DNA from: a virus
Strand: one strand, 5' to 3'
DNA length: 45,033 nucleotides
Virus record (IMG/VR): IMGVR_UViG_3300025921_000033
Span: 1 to 45,033 of that record
Shown here: piece by piece, positions 14,696 through 21,417 of the stretch
How positions within the stretch are numbered: position 1 is the stretch's first letter
How the letters are laid out: the number at the start of each line of letters is the position of its first letter
Notes under the pieces: model-generated
Databases searched by the model: none
Told to the model about the DNA's origin: nothing
What the model saw: the letters and a program-made list of their open reading frames with translations, nothing else
Made by a program: the position numbers and the translations under genes

Positions 14696-15199
14696 ATGGA
14701 TCTTTCCGCCCGAGGCAAGAGTACTAAGCTTAGTCGGAAAGAGGTTATCGAGGCGGTAGGGTTTTTCTACTCTCTCTTGGTACCTAGTAAACGCTCTCGA
14801 AAGCTGATTCGCATTGTAGTCTATTTTAAGCCCATGCCATGGAAAATGCATGGGCAGACTTATACTATGCGGGGCCACCAACAAGGCCGAAACCCCAAGT
14901 CGTTCTGTATACAACTTAACAACCGACTCTCTCGACACAAGCAACTTCAAGCCCTTGCTCACGAACTTGTGCACGTTAAGCAGTTTGCCCAAAATGAGCT
15001 TGGGGTTTCGGACACCCGCAAGGGGCAGACATTTACCAAGTGGAAGAGATCTACGGTTAACGAGACCAAGAGAGATTATTACGAGTTGCCGTGGGAGATA
15101 GAGGCATTTGGCCGAGAGGTTGGGTTGTACAAACGGTACACCAAGTTTCTTAAGACTTCTCACGAAAAGTTGACAGCCGACTCTAAAAATAATTCTTGA
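14696..15199 (+). CDS. SprT-like zinc metalloprotease
   Basis: A 167-residue protein with the zinc-binding HELVH motif (residues 89-93) in LAHELVHVKQF, and PWEIEAFGREV near residue 133, which supplies the third ligand Glu. The helix-HExxH layout is that of SprT-like phage metallopeptidases. The target is unknown; SprT relatives cut proteins crosslinked to DNA. It is translated four bases after the nuclease gene. Confidence 0.72.
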   Translation: MDLSARGKSTKLSRKEVIEAVGFFYSLLVPSKRSRKLIRIVVYFKPMPWKMHGQTYTMRGHQQGRNPKSFCIQLNNRLSRHKQLQALAHELVHVKQFAQNELGVSDTRKGQTFTKWKRSTVNETKRDYYELPWEIEAFGREVGLYKRYTKFLKTSHEKLTADSKNNS

Positions 15200-15224
15200 A
15201 TTCTCTCTTGGGACTTGGTATCTT
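15196..15224 (+). promoter_or_regulatory. Sigma70-type promoter before the AAA+ gene
   Basis: TTGAAT (15196-15201) and TATCTT (15219-15224) are separated by 17 bases, a good host sigma70 match. It overlaps the 3' end of the protease gene and would start the presumed early region. Confidence 0.55.
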
Positions 15225-15230
15225 CTCCTT

Positions 15231-15242
15231 AACACAAGTGTT
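15231..15242 (+). promoter_or_regulatory. 12-base palindrome, possible operator
   Basis: AACACAAGTGTT is a perfect inverted repeat located just after the -10 box, at about the expected transcription start and before an SD (GGGAG, 15243-15247). A repressor binding there would block the AAA+ gene. Confidence 0.35.
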
Positions 15243-15256
15243 GGGAGACACACATC

Positions 15257-16294
15257 ATGGACCTTACTGGCATCCAGACCTATTGGCTGCAAAAGCGGGG
15301 ACTTCCTACGCTTCGCAGCGGCGCCCCCCGTGAAGTGGTTAAGGAGAGGCTTCTTAAGCATCTCATTAATCATCCAAACGACTTACCGGGCTTTCAACCC
15401 AACTACCGACACAATCTTGAGACCGTGAAGGCGGCCCTTCGGGATGCCCTTGGTGGCAAGGCAGTTGTCAACATCGACAGTGCCGAAGTTCTTCCGGTCG
15501 AGACCGACGAAGAAATCACGGTTCGTTGGGGTAAAAAGCTTACCTCCTATGAAAGGATGGTGCAGTCCGTCGTTGACCAGAAACTACGGGCTTTGTCGGT
15601 CTTCGGCAACGGCGGCTTTGGCAAGACCTACATTGCCATGACGGCCTTGCAAAGGAAGTATCAAGAATTCGAGCACAACGGCCTCGACCTTCATTGGAAG
15701 TGGATAAAGGGCGGAGTTTCGGCCATCGGTCTTTACCGGGCGCTTTTTGAGATGCGAGACGGCAACACGCTGCTTATCGACGATAGCGATGTGGTCTTTG
15801 GAGATCGAGACATCATCGGCCTCTTGAAATCCGCCCTGGACACAACCGAGCGTCGCCTAATCTCTTGGGAGAAAGAGATTCGGGCCACGGACAAGGATGG
15901 CGAGCAGTTGCCCCGCAACTTTGTCTTCAACGGGCAAGCTATCTTCCTATCCAACATCCCTATCCATGAAGTGATAGAGAAAGGTACCTCAATCTCCCCA
16001 CACCTTGAAGCCTTGCGATCCAGATGCCACACTATCGACCTGACGGTGCGCAGCGAGCGAGAGAAGCTTGTTGTTATCCGGAGCCGAGCACTTATCATCA
16101 TGAACAAGTTGCTCCCGGATGACGCCTTCCGGCCCTTGGCTGTCCACAGCATCTGGAGCTATCTTGAGAGAAAGGCCAAGGACAAGAAGCTGGTCGAGTT
16201 CTCGCTTCGCACGGTGCACAAGGCGGTGGAGTTGTATAACGCCTATGGCGCAACCGATTGGACGGGCGAGGCCGACAACAGCTTGTGCAAGTAG
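15257..16294 (+). CDS. AAA+ family ATPase
   Basis: A 345-residue P-loop ATPase. Walker A GNGGFGKT is at residues 117-124, Walker B TLLIDDSD at 171-178, and a sensor-type Asn is in AIFLSNIP near 233. A basic C-terminal part (RSEREKLVVIRSRA) follows. Residues 1-95 form an N-terminal domain of unknown kind. The layout resembles phage ATPases related to DnaC-type loaders, but I cannot assign a partner. It has its own promoter and higher GC than the replication genes before it. Confidence 0.75.
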   Translation: MDLTGIQTYWLQKRGLPTLRSGAPREVVKERLLKHLINHPNDLPGFQPNYRHNLETVKAALRDALGGKAVVNIDSAEVLPVETDEEITVRWGKKLTSYERMVQSVVDQKLRALSVFGNGGFGKTYIAMTALQRKYQEFEHNGLDLHWKWIKGGVSAIGLYRALFEMRDGNTLLIDDSDVVFGDRDIIGLLKSALDTTERRLISWEKEIRATDKDGEQLPRNFVFNGQAIFLSNIPIHEVIEKGTSISPHLEALRSRCHTIDLTVRSEREKLVVIRSRALIIMNKLLPDDAFRPLAVHSIWSYLERKAKDKKLVEFSLRTVHKAVELYNAYGATDWTGEADNSLCK

Positions 16295-16305
16295 GAGAAA
16301 AGCAT

Positions 16306-16428
16306 ATGTTTGGTGTTTCTGGTATTTGTGAGATGGTTGTCGTCTTTGACGACGGCACTTACAAGTATGTGCCCGAGCACATGGCAATCCTTTGGTATGA
16401 CTGGCAAGGGGAGTATCATCCTCTATGA
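16306..16428 (+). CDS. Small hypothetical protein
   Basis: A 40-residue protein (MFGVSGICEMVVVFDDGTYK at its start), mostly beta-like. TAGGAGAA directly upstream is a strong SD overlapping the stop of the AAA+ gene. A terminator follows, so this is the last gene of that transcript. Function unknown. Confidence 0.6.
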   Translation: MFGVSGICEMVVVFDDGTYKYVPEHMAILWYDWQGEYHPL

Positions 16429-16477
16429 TGGACGCTATCTTACTTTATTGGCCGTGAGTTCACGAACATGTGATTGG

Positions 16478-16506
16478 AAAGGGGGCCGCTTGGCTCCCTT
16501 TTTTTG
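16478..16506 (+). terminator. Rho-independent terminator
   Basis: GGGGGCC (16481-16487) pairs with GGCTCCC (16492-16498) around a GCTT loop and is followed by seven T. It ends the AAA+ gene transcript and is immediately followed by the next promoter. Confidence 0.85.
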
Positions 16507-16535
16507 TTGACGGCCCGAAATCCAATTCTTATATT
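16507..16535 (+). promoter_or_regulatory. Sigma70-type promoter, copy 1
   Basis: TTGACG (16507-16512) and TATATT (16530-16535) with 17-base spacing. From 16517 to 16540 it is identical over 24 bases to the promoter at 16781-16809. It drives the gene at 16561. Confidence 0.75.
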
Positions 16536-16560
16536 TCAGGCAGGCAAAAGGAGACACGCC

Positions 16561-16779
16561 ATGAACCTGAAGTATCAGTTCCACGAGGCTTTCGGGAGCT
16601 TCAGCGAAGGCCCCGGCACCCCGACTGCCCATGCGTTGGTAAACGCCACGTCTCAGGCTTACTTGTATGATGTGGTCACTCTCAACACCTACATCGGGAT
16701 CTTGGAGACGACTCGGGCTTACTATCCCCCGGCCGGCGAGATCTTGAAGAGCGTCAAGAGGAGTATCACGAAGTTGTGA
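16561..16779 (+). CDS. Hypothetical early protein
   Basis: A 72-residue protein with its own promoter and a strong SD (AAAAGGAGA). It is helical with several aromatic residues (AYLYDVVTLNTYIGIL). Similar small promoter-served genes are typical of host-takeover regions. No family recognised. Confidence 0.7.
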   Translation: MNLKYQFHEAFGSFSEGPGTPTAHALVNATSQAYLYDVVTLNTYIGILETTRAYYPPAGEILKSVKRSITKL

Positions 16780-16780
16780 A

Positions 16781-16809
16781 TTGACTGGTCGAAATCCAAT
16801 TCTTATATT
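16781..16809 (+). promoter_or_regulatory. Sigma70-type promoter, copy 2
   Basis: TTGACT (16781-16786) and TATATT (16804-16809) with 17-base spacing; bases 16791-16814 repeat 16517-16540 exactly. It drives the genes at 16838 and 17047. Confidence 0.75.
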
Positions 16810-16837
16810 TCAGGTGCCAACAAAGAGGAGACCGGCC

Positions 16838-17053
16838 ATGTACTTCAACAACTTCACCCAGACTCACGAAGCCGAGTGCGTCGAGATGAAGCGGGGCCGC
16901 TGCGGCCTAGAGGCTTGGTACATCAAGATTGGCTTTGCGGGCTTCAATACCCGTGCCAACAATCGCCAAGGCTACCGCACCAAGGCAGCTGCCGAGAAGG
17001 TGGTGCGAACCCTTCAACGTGACCCCGTTGTGATTGCTGTCACGTCATGCTAA
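16838..17053 (+). CDS. Hypothetical early protein
   Basis: A 71-residue protein, basic, with the look of a small alpha/beta fold (CGLEAWYIKIGFAGFNTRA, then a helix TKAAAEKVVRTLQRD). AGAGGAGA precedes the ATG. It ends in a 7-base overlap with the next gene. Function unknown. Confidence 0.68.
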   Translation: MYFNNFTQTHEAECVEMKRGRCGLEAWYIKIGFAGFNTRANNRQGYRTKAAAEKVVRTLQRDPVVIAVTSC

Positions 17054-17298
17054 CTCGCCGCCAGCGCCGCAATCAAGAGGTTGTGAAGGCTATGACCCCA
17101 ACCACCCCAAAGCGCCCCCGACTCCAGAACGAAGGCTATTGGGACCGAAGCAATGCCGAGCTACTTTGGATTGTCAAGGATGCCGGCCTTGCTGCCCAGG
17201 CCAATCGGGACCGGCCCGAAGCTGAGGCCAAGTATCTTGATCAACATAACGACGCTTGCACTGTGCTGGGCTGGCGTCGGAAGCACTATCTGGTATGA
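17047..17298 (+). CDS. Hypothetical early protein
   Basis: An 83-residue basic protein with an Arg-rich N-terminus (MLTRRQRRNQ) and a helical middle (ELLWIVKDAGLAAQANRD). It is coupled to the gene before it and followed by a terminator. Function unknown. Confidence 0.62.
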   Translation: MLTRRQRRNQEVVKAMTPTTPKRPRLQNEGYWDRSNAELLWIVKDAGLAAQANRDRPEAEAKYLDQHNDACTVLGWRRKHYLV

Positions 17299-17302
17299 AA
17301 TC

Positions 17303-17324
17303 GGGGGGCTTTGCCCCCTTTTTT
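17303..17324 (+). terminator. Rho-independent terminator
   Basis: GGGGGC (17304-17309) and GCCCCC (17313-17318) around a TTT loop, followed by six T. It ends the early plus-strand transcript; the convergent minus-strand gene stops at 17324. Confidence 0.85.
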
Positions 17325-17527
17325 CATTCGGTGGTGTCGTGGCCGTTGAGGGCCGGCTTATGATCATCAAGTCTTGGTGATTGGCCATTACTTGCTAGCC
17401 AAACTCTTCCGTCTTCAGTCATATTTTTGACGAGTTCGGCCATGGCGTAAGCGATGGCTCTGTCGTGGGGGCTAAGAGGGTTAAGAATGAGGCGTCGGCG
17501 ACCTGTCGAGTCTCGGGATTCTACCAT
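17324..17527 (-). CDS. Small hypothetical protein, tandem paralogue A
   Basis: A 67-residue protein that is clearly related to the next minus-strand gene (17631-17816): both begin with M, two or three residues, RDSxGRRR, an LNP, then HD-[RK]-A-[IL]-AYAM-[AT]-EL, K, MTE, GR and WL. Such shared sequence shows that both are real and arose by duplication. An SD (GGAG) lies eight bases before ATG 17527. The C-terminal tail differs between copies. Function unknown; a small helical domain is likely. Confidence 0.72.
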   Translation of the reverse strand: MVESRDSTGRRRLILNPLSPHDRAIAYAMAELVKNMTEDGRVWLASNGQSPRLDDHKPALNGHDTTE

Positions 17528-17596
17528 TTTTGGATCTCCAGTTGAGTAAGACGTGGGTATGGCGTATCATCGTATCAATGTGACATTATTACATTT

Positions 17597-17610
17597 GGTT
17601 AAAATTAACC
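17597..17610 (-). promoter_or_regulatory. 14-base inverted repeat, possible operator
   Basis: GGTTAAAATTAACC is a perfect palindrome about 70 bases upstream of the minus-strand gene 17324-17527, next to a TAATAAT stretch that could serve as a -10 box. A near copy with one extra base occurs at 17915-17929 upstream of the paralogous gene. The placement suggests one DNA-binding protein controls both. Confidence 0.5.
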
Positions 17611-17617
17611 CTTGGGA

Positions 17618-17641
17618 CAAAAATGGGGGCTCAAGGCCCCC
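17618..17641 (-). terminator. Terminator containing a stop codon in its loop
   Basis: On the minus strand GGGGGC-CTTGA-GCCCCC is followed by ATTTTTG. The TGA stop of gene 17631-17816 lies in the loop, so the coding sequence runs into the terminator. Confidence 0.7.
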
Positions 17642-17816
17642 CTTTCTTGTCTGGCTTTTCCTGTTGCAGAATATCAAGGCAACAGTTGTCCAAGAGCCAT
17701 TTTCTTCCGCATTCGGTCATTCCTTTGGCCAGTTCGGTCATGGCATAGGCCAAGGCTTTGTCGTGGGGGTTCAAGAGTGGTCGGCGTCTACCTTTTGAAT
17801 CCCTAGCTTCCTTCAC
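17631..17816 (-). CDS. Small hypothetical protein, tandem paralogue B
   Basis: A 61-residue protein related to the product of 17324-17527 over its first 45 residues (RDSKGRRRPLLNPHDKALAY and the following MTE...GR-KWL). Start codon is GTG with an AGGAGA SD. The tail is Cys- and Lys-containing and ends within the terminator hairpin. Function unknown. Confidence 0.7.
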   Translation of the reverse strand: MKEARDSKGRRRPLLNPHDKALAYAMTELAKGMTECGRKWLLDNCCLDILQQEKPDKKGGP

Positions 17817-17914
17817 TTTCTTCTCCTAACCGGGTGTGGATCTCCTAAGCTTTTGGTAGAGCCCCCCCCATATGAGAAATCTATGGGCGACTTCCCAAGG
17901 GTGGTTGTTCGAAA

Positions 17915-17929
17915 GGTTAATTTTTAACC
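17915..17929. promoter_or_regulatory. 15-base inverted repeat, second copy
   Basis: GGTTAATTTTTAACC lies between the divergent genes 17631-17816 (minus) and 18024-18959 (plus), about 100 bases from each start. It matches the repeat at 17597-17610 apart from one base in the centre. It may be an operator serving one or both directions. Confidence 0.5.
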
Positions 17930-17965
17930 AATCGCCCAATCTCTTAAATTCTTTTTCGGGCCGTC

Positions 17966-17994
17966 TTGACAGAAATCGGTCACTCGATTACATT
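17966..17994 (+). promoter_or_regulatory. Sigma70-type promoter before DUF932 gene
   Basis: TTGACA (17966-17971) and TACATT (17989-17994) with 17-base spacing. The leader ends with GAAAGGAGACACCC before ATG 18024. Confidence 0.7.
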
Positions 17995-18023
17995 CCTATT
18001 ATCGAAACCGAAAGGAGACACCC

Positions 18024-18959
18024 ATGTACTCTCACATTGAAAACTACGATTGGAAGACTGGCGCCCATGGCGACAAGTCTGTCCTGGACATGTTCCGGGA
18101 AGCTGGCCTTCTTTATCGAGTAGAGAAGCGCCGCCTTGGCTACTTGGATGACGATGGTACTTTCGTCCCGTCCAAAATTAACCGCAACCACACCCTCAAG
18201 GTGGCCGGCGCCAAGACTGAGTTCGATGGCATCTCCGCCGATTGGAATCTTTTCCAGCCGGAGCAACTTGCCGAGTGGACCGAGCAGGTTGTCGAGAAGT
18301 TCGGCTTGATTCCGCACGCAGCCGGCGCTTTTGACGGCTCGGACAACCACGGCCAGATTGGTTGGTTTCAGGCCAAGCTTCCGGGCGATTTTGAGGTTTT
18401 CCGGGATGACTTCTACCTTCCTCTTCTGACGGTCACGAACCAACAGAAGTATGGCACGACTTGGGGCGGTGGTTTTTCCAACATCCGCATCTGGTGCAAG
18501 AACAGCTTCCATGCTGCCGACGCCTCGCTCCAGATCCGGCTTACCCATCGGGCTGAGTTTGACGAGAAGGCCGTCAGCGAGCAGATCGAGCAGATTGCGG
18601 CGGAGTGGATTGGCTTCAAGGAGAAGATCGAGTTCATCGGTTCCAAGAAGTTGACCACGGGCAAGGCCATCAAGGAGTACTTTGAGGCCCTGTTTCCGCC
18701 GAAGGGCGACGAGCCCGGTCGTATCCTTGGCAAGGTGGTCAACGCCATGGAGACGCAGCCCGGCGCCGAGGTTCGGGAAGGTTCTTGGTATCAGGCTTTC
18801 AACGCTGTGACTTATACCGTTGATCACCTGTTGCTCCAATCCAACCCGGCTTCGCAGGCCCGCCAGGCCATGATTGGCAAGGCTGAGCTGAAGCGGAAGG
18901 CGCTCAAGCTAGCCGTCGATGCAGCGGCCAAGTCACCGGGTCTTCTGGTAGCAGCGTAA
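18024..18959 (+). CDS. DUF932-family protein
   Basis: A 311-residue protein of the DUF932 type (phage/plasmid-like protein). Signs: an N-terminal FREAGLLYRVEKRRLGYLDDDGTFV region, an inner ISADWNLFQPEQLAEW segment corresponding to the family's conserved tyrosine/phenylalanine-P-x-Q block, and DFYLPLLTVTNQ followed by FSNIRIWCKNSF, matching the family's conserved RxxCxN-like motif. The biochemical role is unknown; homologues occur in phages and plasmids. It has its own strong promoter, the highest GC of the window, and is followed by paired hairpins. Confidence 0.78.
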   Translation: MYSHIENYDWKTGAHGDKSVLDMFREAGLLYRVEKRRLGYLDDDGTFVPSKINRNHTLKVAGAKTEFDGISADWNLFQPEQLAEWTEQVVEKFGLIPHAAGAFDGSDNHGQIGWFQAKLPGDFEVFRDDFYLPLLTVTNQQKYGTTWGGGFSNIRIWCKNSFHAADASLQIRLTHRAEFDEKAVSEQIEQIAAEWIGFKEKIEFIGSKKLTTGKAIKEYFEALFPPKGDEPGRILGKVVNAMETQPGAEVREGSWYQAFNAVTYTVDHLLLQSNPASQARQAMIGKAELKRKALKLAVDAAAKSPGLLVAA

Positions 18960-18961
18960 AC

Positions 18962-19022
18962 AGCGGAGAACGGGAACCAACCCCGCCGCTGGGGGGGGGA
19001 CAGGAACCAACCCTGTCCCCCC
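18962..19022 (+). promoter_or_regulatory. Twin hairpins with identical AACCAAC loops
   Basis: Hairpin 1: AGCGG/CCGCT (18962-18966, 18986-18990) plus CGGG/CCCG (18971-18974, 18982-18985) with loop AACCAAC (18975-18981). Hairpin 2: an 11-bp stem (18994-19004 with 19012-19022) with the same loop AACCAAC (19005-19011). No T-tract follows. The pair sits between the DUF932 stop and the SD of the Imm-like gene, so it may be a protein-binding RNA element, an RNA end-protecting element or an attenuator. Confidence 0.6.
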
Positions 19023-19042
19023 ACATCCAAAGGAGGAAACCA

Positions 19043-19264
19043 ATGGACGCTTTTATCCTAATCGGGGGCTTTCTGATTCTCTATATGCTCCCGTCTATCG
19101 TCGCTGTCATCCGTGGCCATGAGCAAAAGGGGATGATTATCGTGGCCAATATTTTCTTGGCTTGGACTTTTATTTTCTGGGCCGTTCTTTTGGTCTTGTC
19201 TTTCTACCGGGAAGAGGTTACTAAGGTAGAAATCATCAAGCCCGTGAAGGTGTTGCGAGGATAA
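19043..19264 (+). CDS. imm: Imm-like superinfection exclusion membrane protein
   Basis: A 73-residue protein with two membrane spans (residues 2-22 and 35-56). The ILYMLPSIVAVIRGHEQKGMI loop followed by VANIFLAWTFIFWAVLLV matches the Imm_superinfect family, of which T4 Imm is the prototype: it sits in the inner membrane and blocks DNA entry of later phages. A strong SD (AAAGGAGGAAA) precedes the start. Placement in the early region fits fast expression. Confidence 0.82.
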   Translation: MDAFILIGGFLILYMLPSIVAVIRGHEQKGMIIVANIFLAWTFIFWAVLLVLSFYREEVTKVEIIKPVKVLRG

Positions 19265-19265
19265 T

Positions 19266-19592
19266 GTGCGCCGACTTGTTTTATTATTTGCGATACTTGC
19301 GTTATCGTCCCCAACACCCGCATCCGCAAAGGGCGGTGGAGGTCACGGTGGAGGCGGCCATGCCGGAGCACATGGAAGCTCGCATGGAACAGGGACAGGC
19401 GCCCACACGGGGGAAGGGGCGCATCCCACGCCGTCTCCCCATGCACAAGAGTCCGCTCATTCGTCCCCCGCCGCCCCGTCCGTAGGCTATCGGCCTTGGT
19501 GGTGTTGGTGGTGCCACGGCACATCATCGCACCATCAGAAATGCGAGCAAAAGAACTTGAACGGCGCAATTGGTCAAAAGGAATGTAAGTGA
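19266..19592 (+). CDS. Secreted Gly/His-rich protein
   Basis: A 108-residue protein starting at GTG, overlapping the Imm-like stop. It begins with a typical signal peptide (RRLVLLFAILALSSPTPASA, cleavage after ASA near residue 22). The mature part is a Gly/His/Ser/Ala repeat run (residues 22-70) and a Trp/Cys-rich motif WWCWWCHG followed by a Cys-containing tail. Periplasmic or surface location is likely; metal binding by the histidines is possible. Close coupling to imm suggests a role in exclusion. Confidence 0.6.
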   Translation: MRRLVLLFAILALSSPTPASAKGGGGHGGGGHAGAHGSSHGTGTGAHTGEGAHPTPSPHAQESAHSSPAAPSVGYRPWWCWWCHGTSSHHQKCEQKNLNGAIGQKECK

Positions 19593-19669
19593 TGGAAATT
19601 GATACCGTTCTTTGGATTTTTTTGGGGGCGTGCCTTGGCACGGTCATCGCCATGCTGATTGCAGGATAA
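19592..19669 (+). CDS. Tiny single-span membrane protein
   Basis: A 25-residue protein that is almost all one membrane helix (LWIFLGACLGTVIAMLIAG). The ATG overlaps the previous TGA, so the three genes imm-like, secreted and this one form one unit. Bases 19670-19782 hold no gene I can support. Confidence 0.5.
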   Translation: MEIDTVLWIFLGACLGTVIAMLIAG

Positions 19670-19782
19670 CGGATTCGCCCAACCGTTTCTCTGACTGTTA
19701 GGTGGAAGGAAGCAGTAGGGTCTGATCAACCTGAAGCCATCCACAAACCAGTTATCAACGGAGAGTGCACACGGGCGGATAG

Positions 19783-19822
19783 CCCCGGAAGGGAAGTCTC
19801 CTCTCCTTTCCGGGGTTTTTTT
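19783..19822 (+). terminator. Rho-independent terminator
   Basis: CCCCGGAA (19783-19790) pairs with TTCCGGGG (19808-19815), followed by seven T (19816-19822). It ends the imm-like operon and faces the end of a minus-strand gene. Confidence 0.85.
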
Positions 19823-19825
19823 ATT

Positions 19826-20086
19826 TCAGTCGTCGTAAAAATGTCCCCAGCGCACTAGGGCAGAGTTTCGGCCTCCCAAAACTCTGCTTTGTATCATCTT
19901 GTCGTAGTCAAATTCCCTTCGAGGAATCTGACCTTTTTTGATTGCATATCGGATCTGGTCGGGAGAGATTGGAATTTGCTCCATTATCTCTTTGTAAGAC
20001 AGATTTGCGTCTTGTCCGATTCTTACCAGCTTATCGAAAAGTTCCCCGCTTATTGGGCTTCGACGTTTTGGCTTCACCCCTGCCAC
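19826..20086 (-). CDS. Small putative DNA-binding protein
   Basis: An 86-residue basic protein with a short helix-turn-helix-like centre (LSYKEIMEQIPISPDQIRYAI, read in pieces: YKEIMEQI, then SPDQIRYAIKKG), similar to homing-type or sigma-like HTH motifs that recognise DNA. It follows the endolysin gene by three bases on the same strand and may be co-transcribed. Function unknown. Confidence 0.55.
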   Translation of the reverse strand: MAGVKPKRRSPISGELFDKLVRIGQDANLSYKEIMEQIPISPDQIRYAIKKGQIPRREFDYDKMIQSRVLGGRNSALVRWGHFYDD

Positions 20087-20089
20087 CTT

Positions 20090-20734
20090 TCATTTTGCGA
20101 GTGCCGTCACTTCTGGGGGCACTACAGCCACAGATGCAAAAGCCTTGGGGGGGATAGCCATGACGCAATCGGCTGCCGTGCTAGGCCATCTCCAGCCGAT
20201 GCAGAGGCTTTTGGTCTTGCGCTCGACGTTGACCGAGCCCCCCAACCCCTGATTACCCCCAAGGATATAGTAGAAGTTGTCATCCTCGCCAACTAGAAAA
20301 CCGACATGACCCCCACCGTTACGGACGAAAGTCATGATAGTACCCCACATCGGCCGGGCCAATGCGACACCATATCTCGCCCAACTACGAGCCCACAGCG
20401 GACTAGTGCAATCGGGGAAACCGTTCTTAACCAAGCAGTAATCGACAAAGAGACCGCACCACGGCACAGCGTCACTATAATATTCTCTTTGCACTTCTTT
20501 ACTAAGAACTTTTTTCCATCCCATGATGATGGGGTTGCTCTCGCCACCGGGAGTTTCGTGGACACCCTGAAGCTCGATAGCCGTTAGCATCCAAGGTGGA
20601 ACAACTTTAGCTGGTACGACCGGGGGGGGAGCTGGGGGCGTTGGCTCTTCTTTGAGAAGGGTCATGTTTTTGGCCCATTCGGTCCAAAGATCTGTTAGGG
20701 AATCACTCAATTTTTTGCAGAGTGTATCAGTCAT
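20090..20734 (-). CDS. Endolysin, cysteine amidase/peptidase (TIGR02594/CHAP-like)
   Basis: A 214-residue probable cell-wall lytic enzyme. The N-terminal 30 residues are helical, residues 31-47 a Pro-rich linker, and the enzyme domain covers about 48-195. Catalytic Cys93 is in DAVPWCGLFVDYCL and His143 in GGGHVGFLVGE, a pattern of the TIGR02594 branch of the NlpC/P60-CHAP fold. No signal peptide or membrane span is seen, so release would depend on a holin. The giant tail protein (27978-33485) contains a related module. Confidence 0.82.
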   Translation of the reverse strand: MTDTLCKKLSDSLTDLWTEWAKNMTLLKEEPTPPAPPPVVPAKVVPPWMLTAIELQGVHETPGGESNPIIMGWKKVLSKEVQREYYSDAVPWCGLFVDYCLVKNGFPDCTSPLWARSWARYGVALARPMWGTIMTFVRNGGGHVGFLVGEDDNFYYILGGNQGLGGSVNVERKTKSLCIGWRWPSTAADCVMAIPPKAFASVAVVPPEVTALAK

Positions 20735-20794
20735 TGACGTGCTCTCAGAAGTTTGTTAATTGGGGACTTGGATATTTAGAAAGCAGAAAGAGAG

Positions 20795-21259
20795 ATGCGA
20801 AAAGTCATCGTCATTGATATGGACGGGACTCTAGTGAATGTCCTAAAAATTCAGCCGTTTCTTCATACGAAACCCCGAAATTGGAAAGCATTTTTTGCGG
20901 GACTTCCTTTGTGCCCGCCAATCGAGACAACCCTTGATTATATCCGCATGCTCGTAAATGACGGGCGCCAGTGGGTTGTTGGTACTGCCCGTCCCGAAGA
21001 ACAGCTTGATATCACCTTGGCCAATCTTCGTCATTTTGGTCTGACGGGGCATTATGCTCCTTTCAAGATTTATCATCGACCTGATAAAGATTATCGAGTG
21101 GATGATATCATCAAGGTTGAAATGGCCCAGAAAATGCGCCAGGATGGTCTAGAAATTTCGCTGTGGCTTGATGATAAAGAATCAGTATGTAACGCTTTAA
21201 GAGATATTGGAATTACTGTCTGGCATGTTGCGAAGTGCACAAGAAAAAACGAGGATTAA
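20795..21259 (+). CDS. 3'-phosphatase, PNK C-terminal-like (HAD)
   Basis: A 154-residue HAD-fold phosphatase. Motif I is DMDGTL with Asp8 and Asp10. The later block (D-x-R-V-D-D-I-I-K near residue 104-112, then SLWLDDKESVCNALRDIGITVWHVA) closely follows the phosphatase half of T4 polynucleotide kinase (PseT), which removes 3' and 2',3'-cyclic phosphates from RNA ends. In T4 this half is fused to the kinase; here the kinase is at 22750-23523 and the RNA ligase lies between. An AAAGAGAG SD precedes ATG 20795. Confidence 0.85.
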   Translation: MRKVIVIDMDGTLVNVLKIQPFLHTKPRNWKAFFAGLPLCPPIETTLDYIRMLVNDGRQWVVGTARPEEQLDITLANLRHFGLTGHYAPFKIYHRPDKDYRVDDIIKVEMAQKMRQDGLEISLWLDDKESVCNALRDIGITVWHVAKCTRKNED

Positions 21260-21417
21260 AACACTGGATTCGGCTTCGCTGCATTATTAGGCACGAAGAC
21301 CGCAGTCGGTCCGCAGCCATTTGGATTCCTATCCACGGATATAAGGATCAAGACCAGTCTTATCGGTCTTGTCATCTTTGTCCTATTTGTAAATTACCCA
21401 TGAAAGAAGTTCCGTGA
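21235..21417 (+). CDS. Small zinc-ribbon-like protein
   Basis: A 60-residue basic protein starting at GTG within the previous gene and ending in an overlap with the ligase start (GTGA). Its C-terminus has CHLCPICK, a close Cys cluster that may bind zinc. The Arg/Lys-rich N-terminal half would suit RNA contact. It sits in the RNA-repair unit, but its role is unknown. Confidence 0.5.
   Translation: MHKKKRGLKHWIRLRCIIRHEDRSRSAAIWIPIHGYKDQDQSYRSCHLCPICKLPMKEVP

Noticed and set aside
14546-15373. Minus-strand frame of 275 codons
   Set aside because: Antisense to the nuclease and SprT-like genes, which have intact motifs.
17988-18839. Minus-strand frame of 283 codons
   Set aside because: Antisense to the DUF932 gene; Leu-rich composition is typical of an antisense frame to a Lys/Glu-rich gene.
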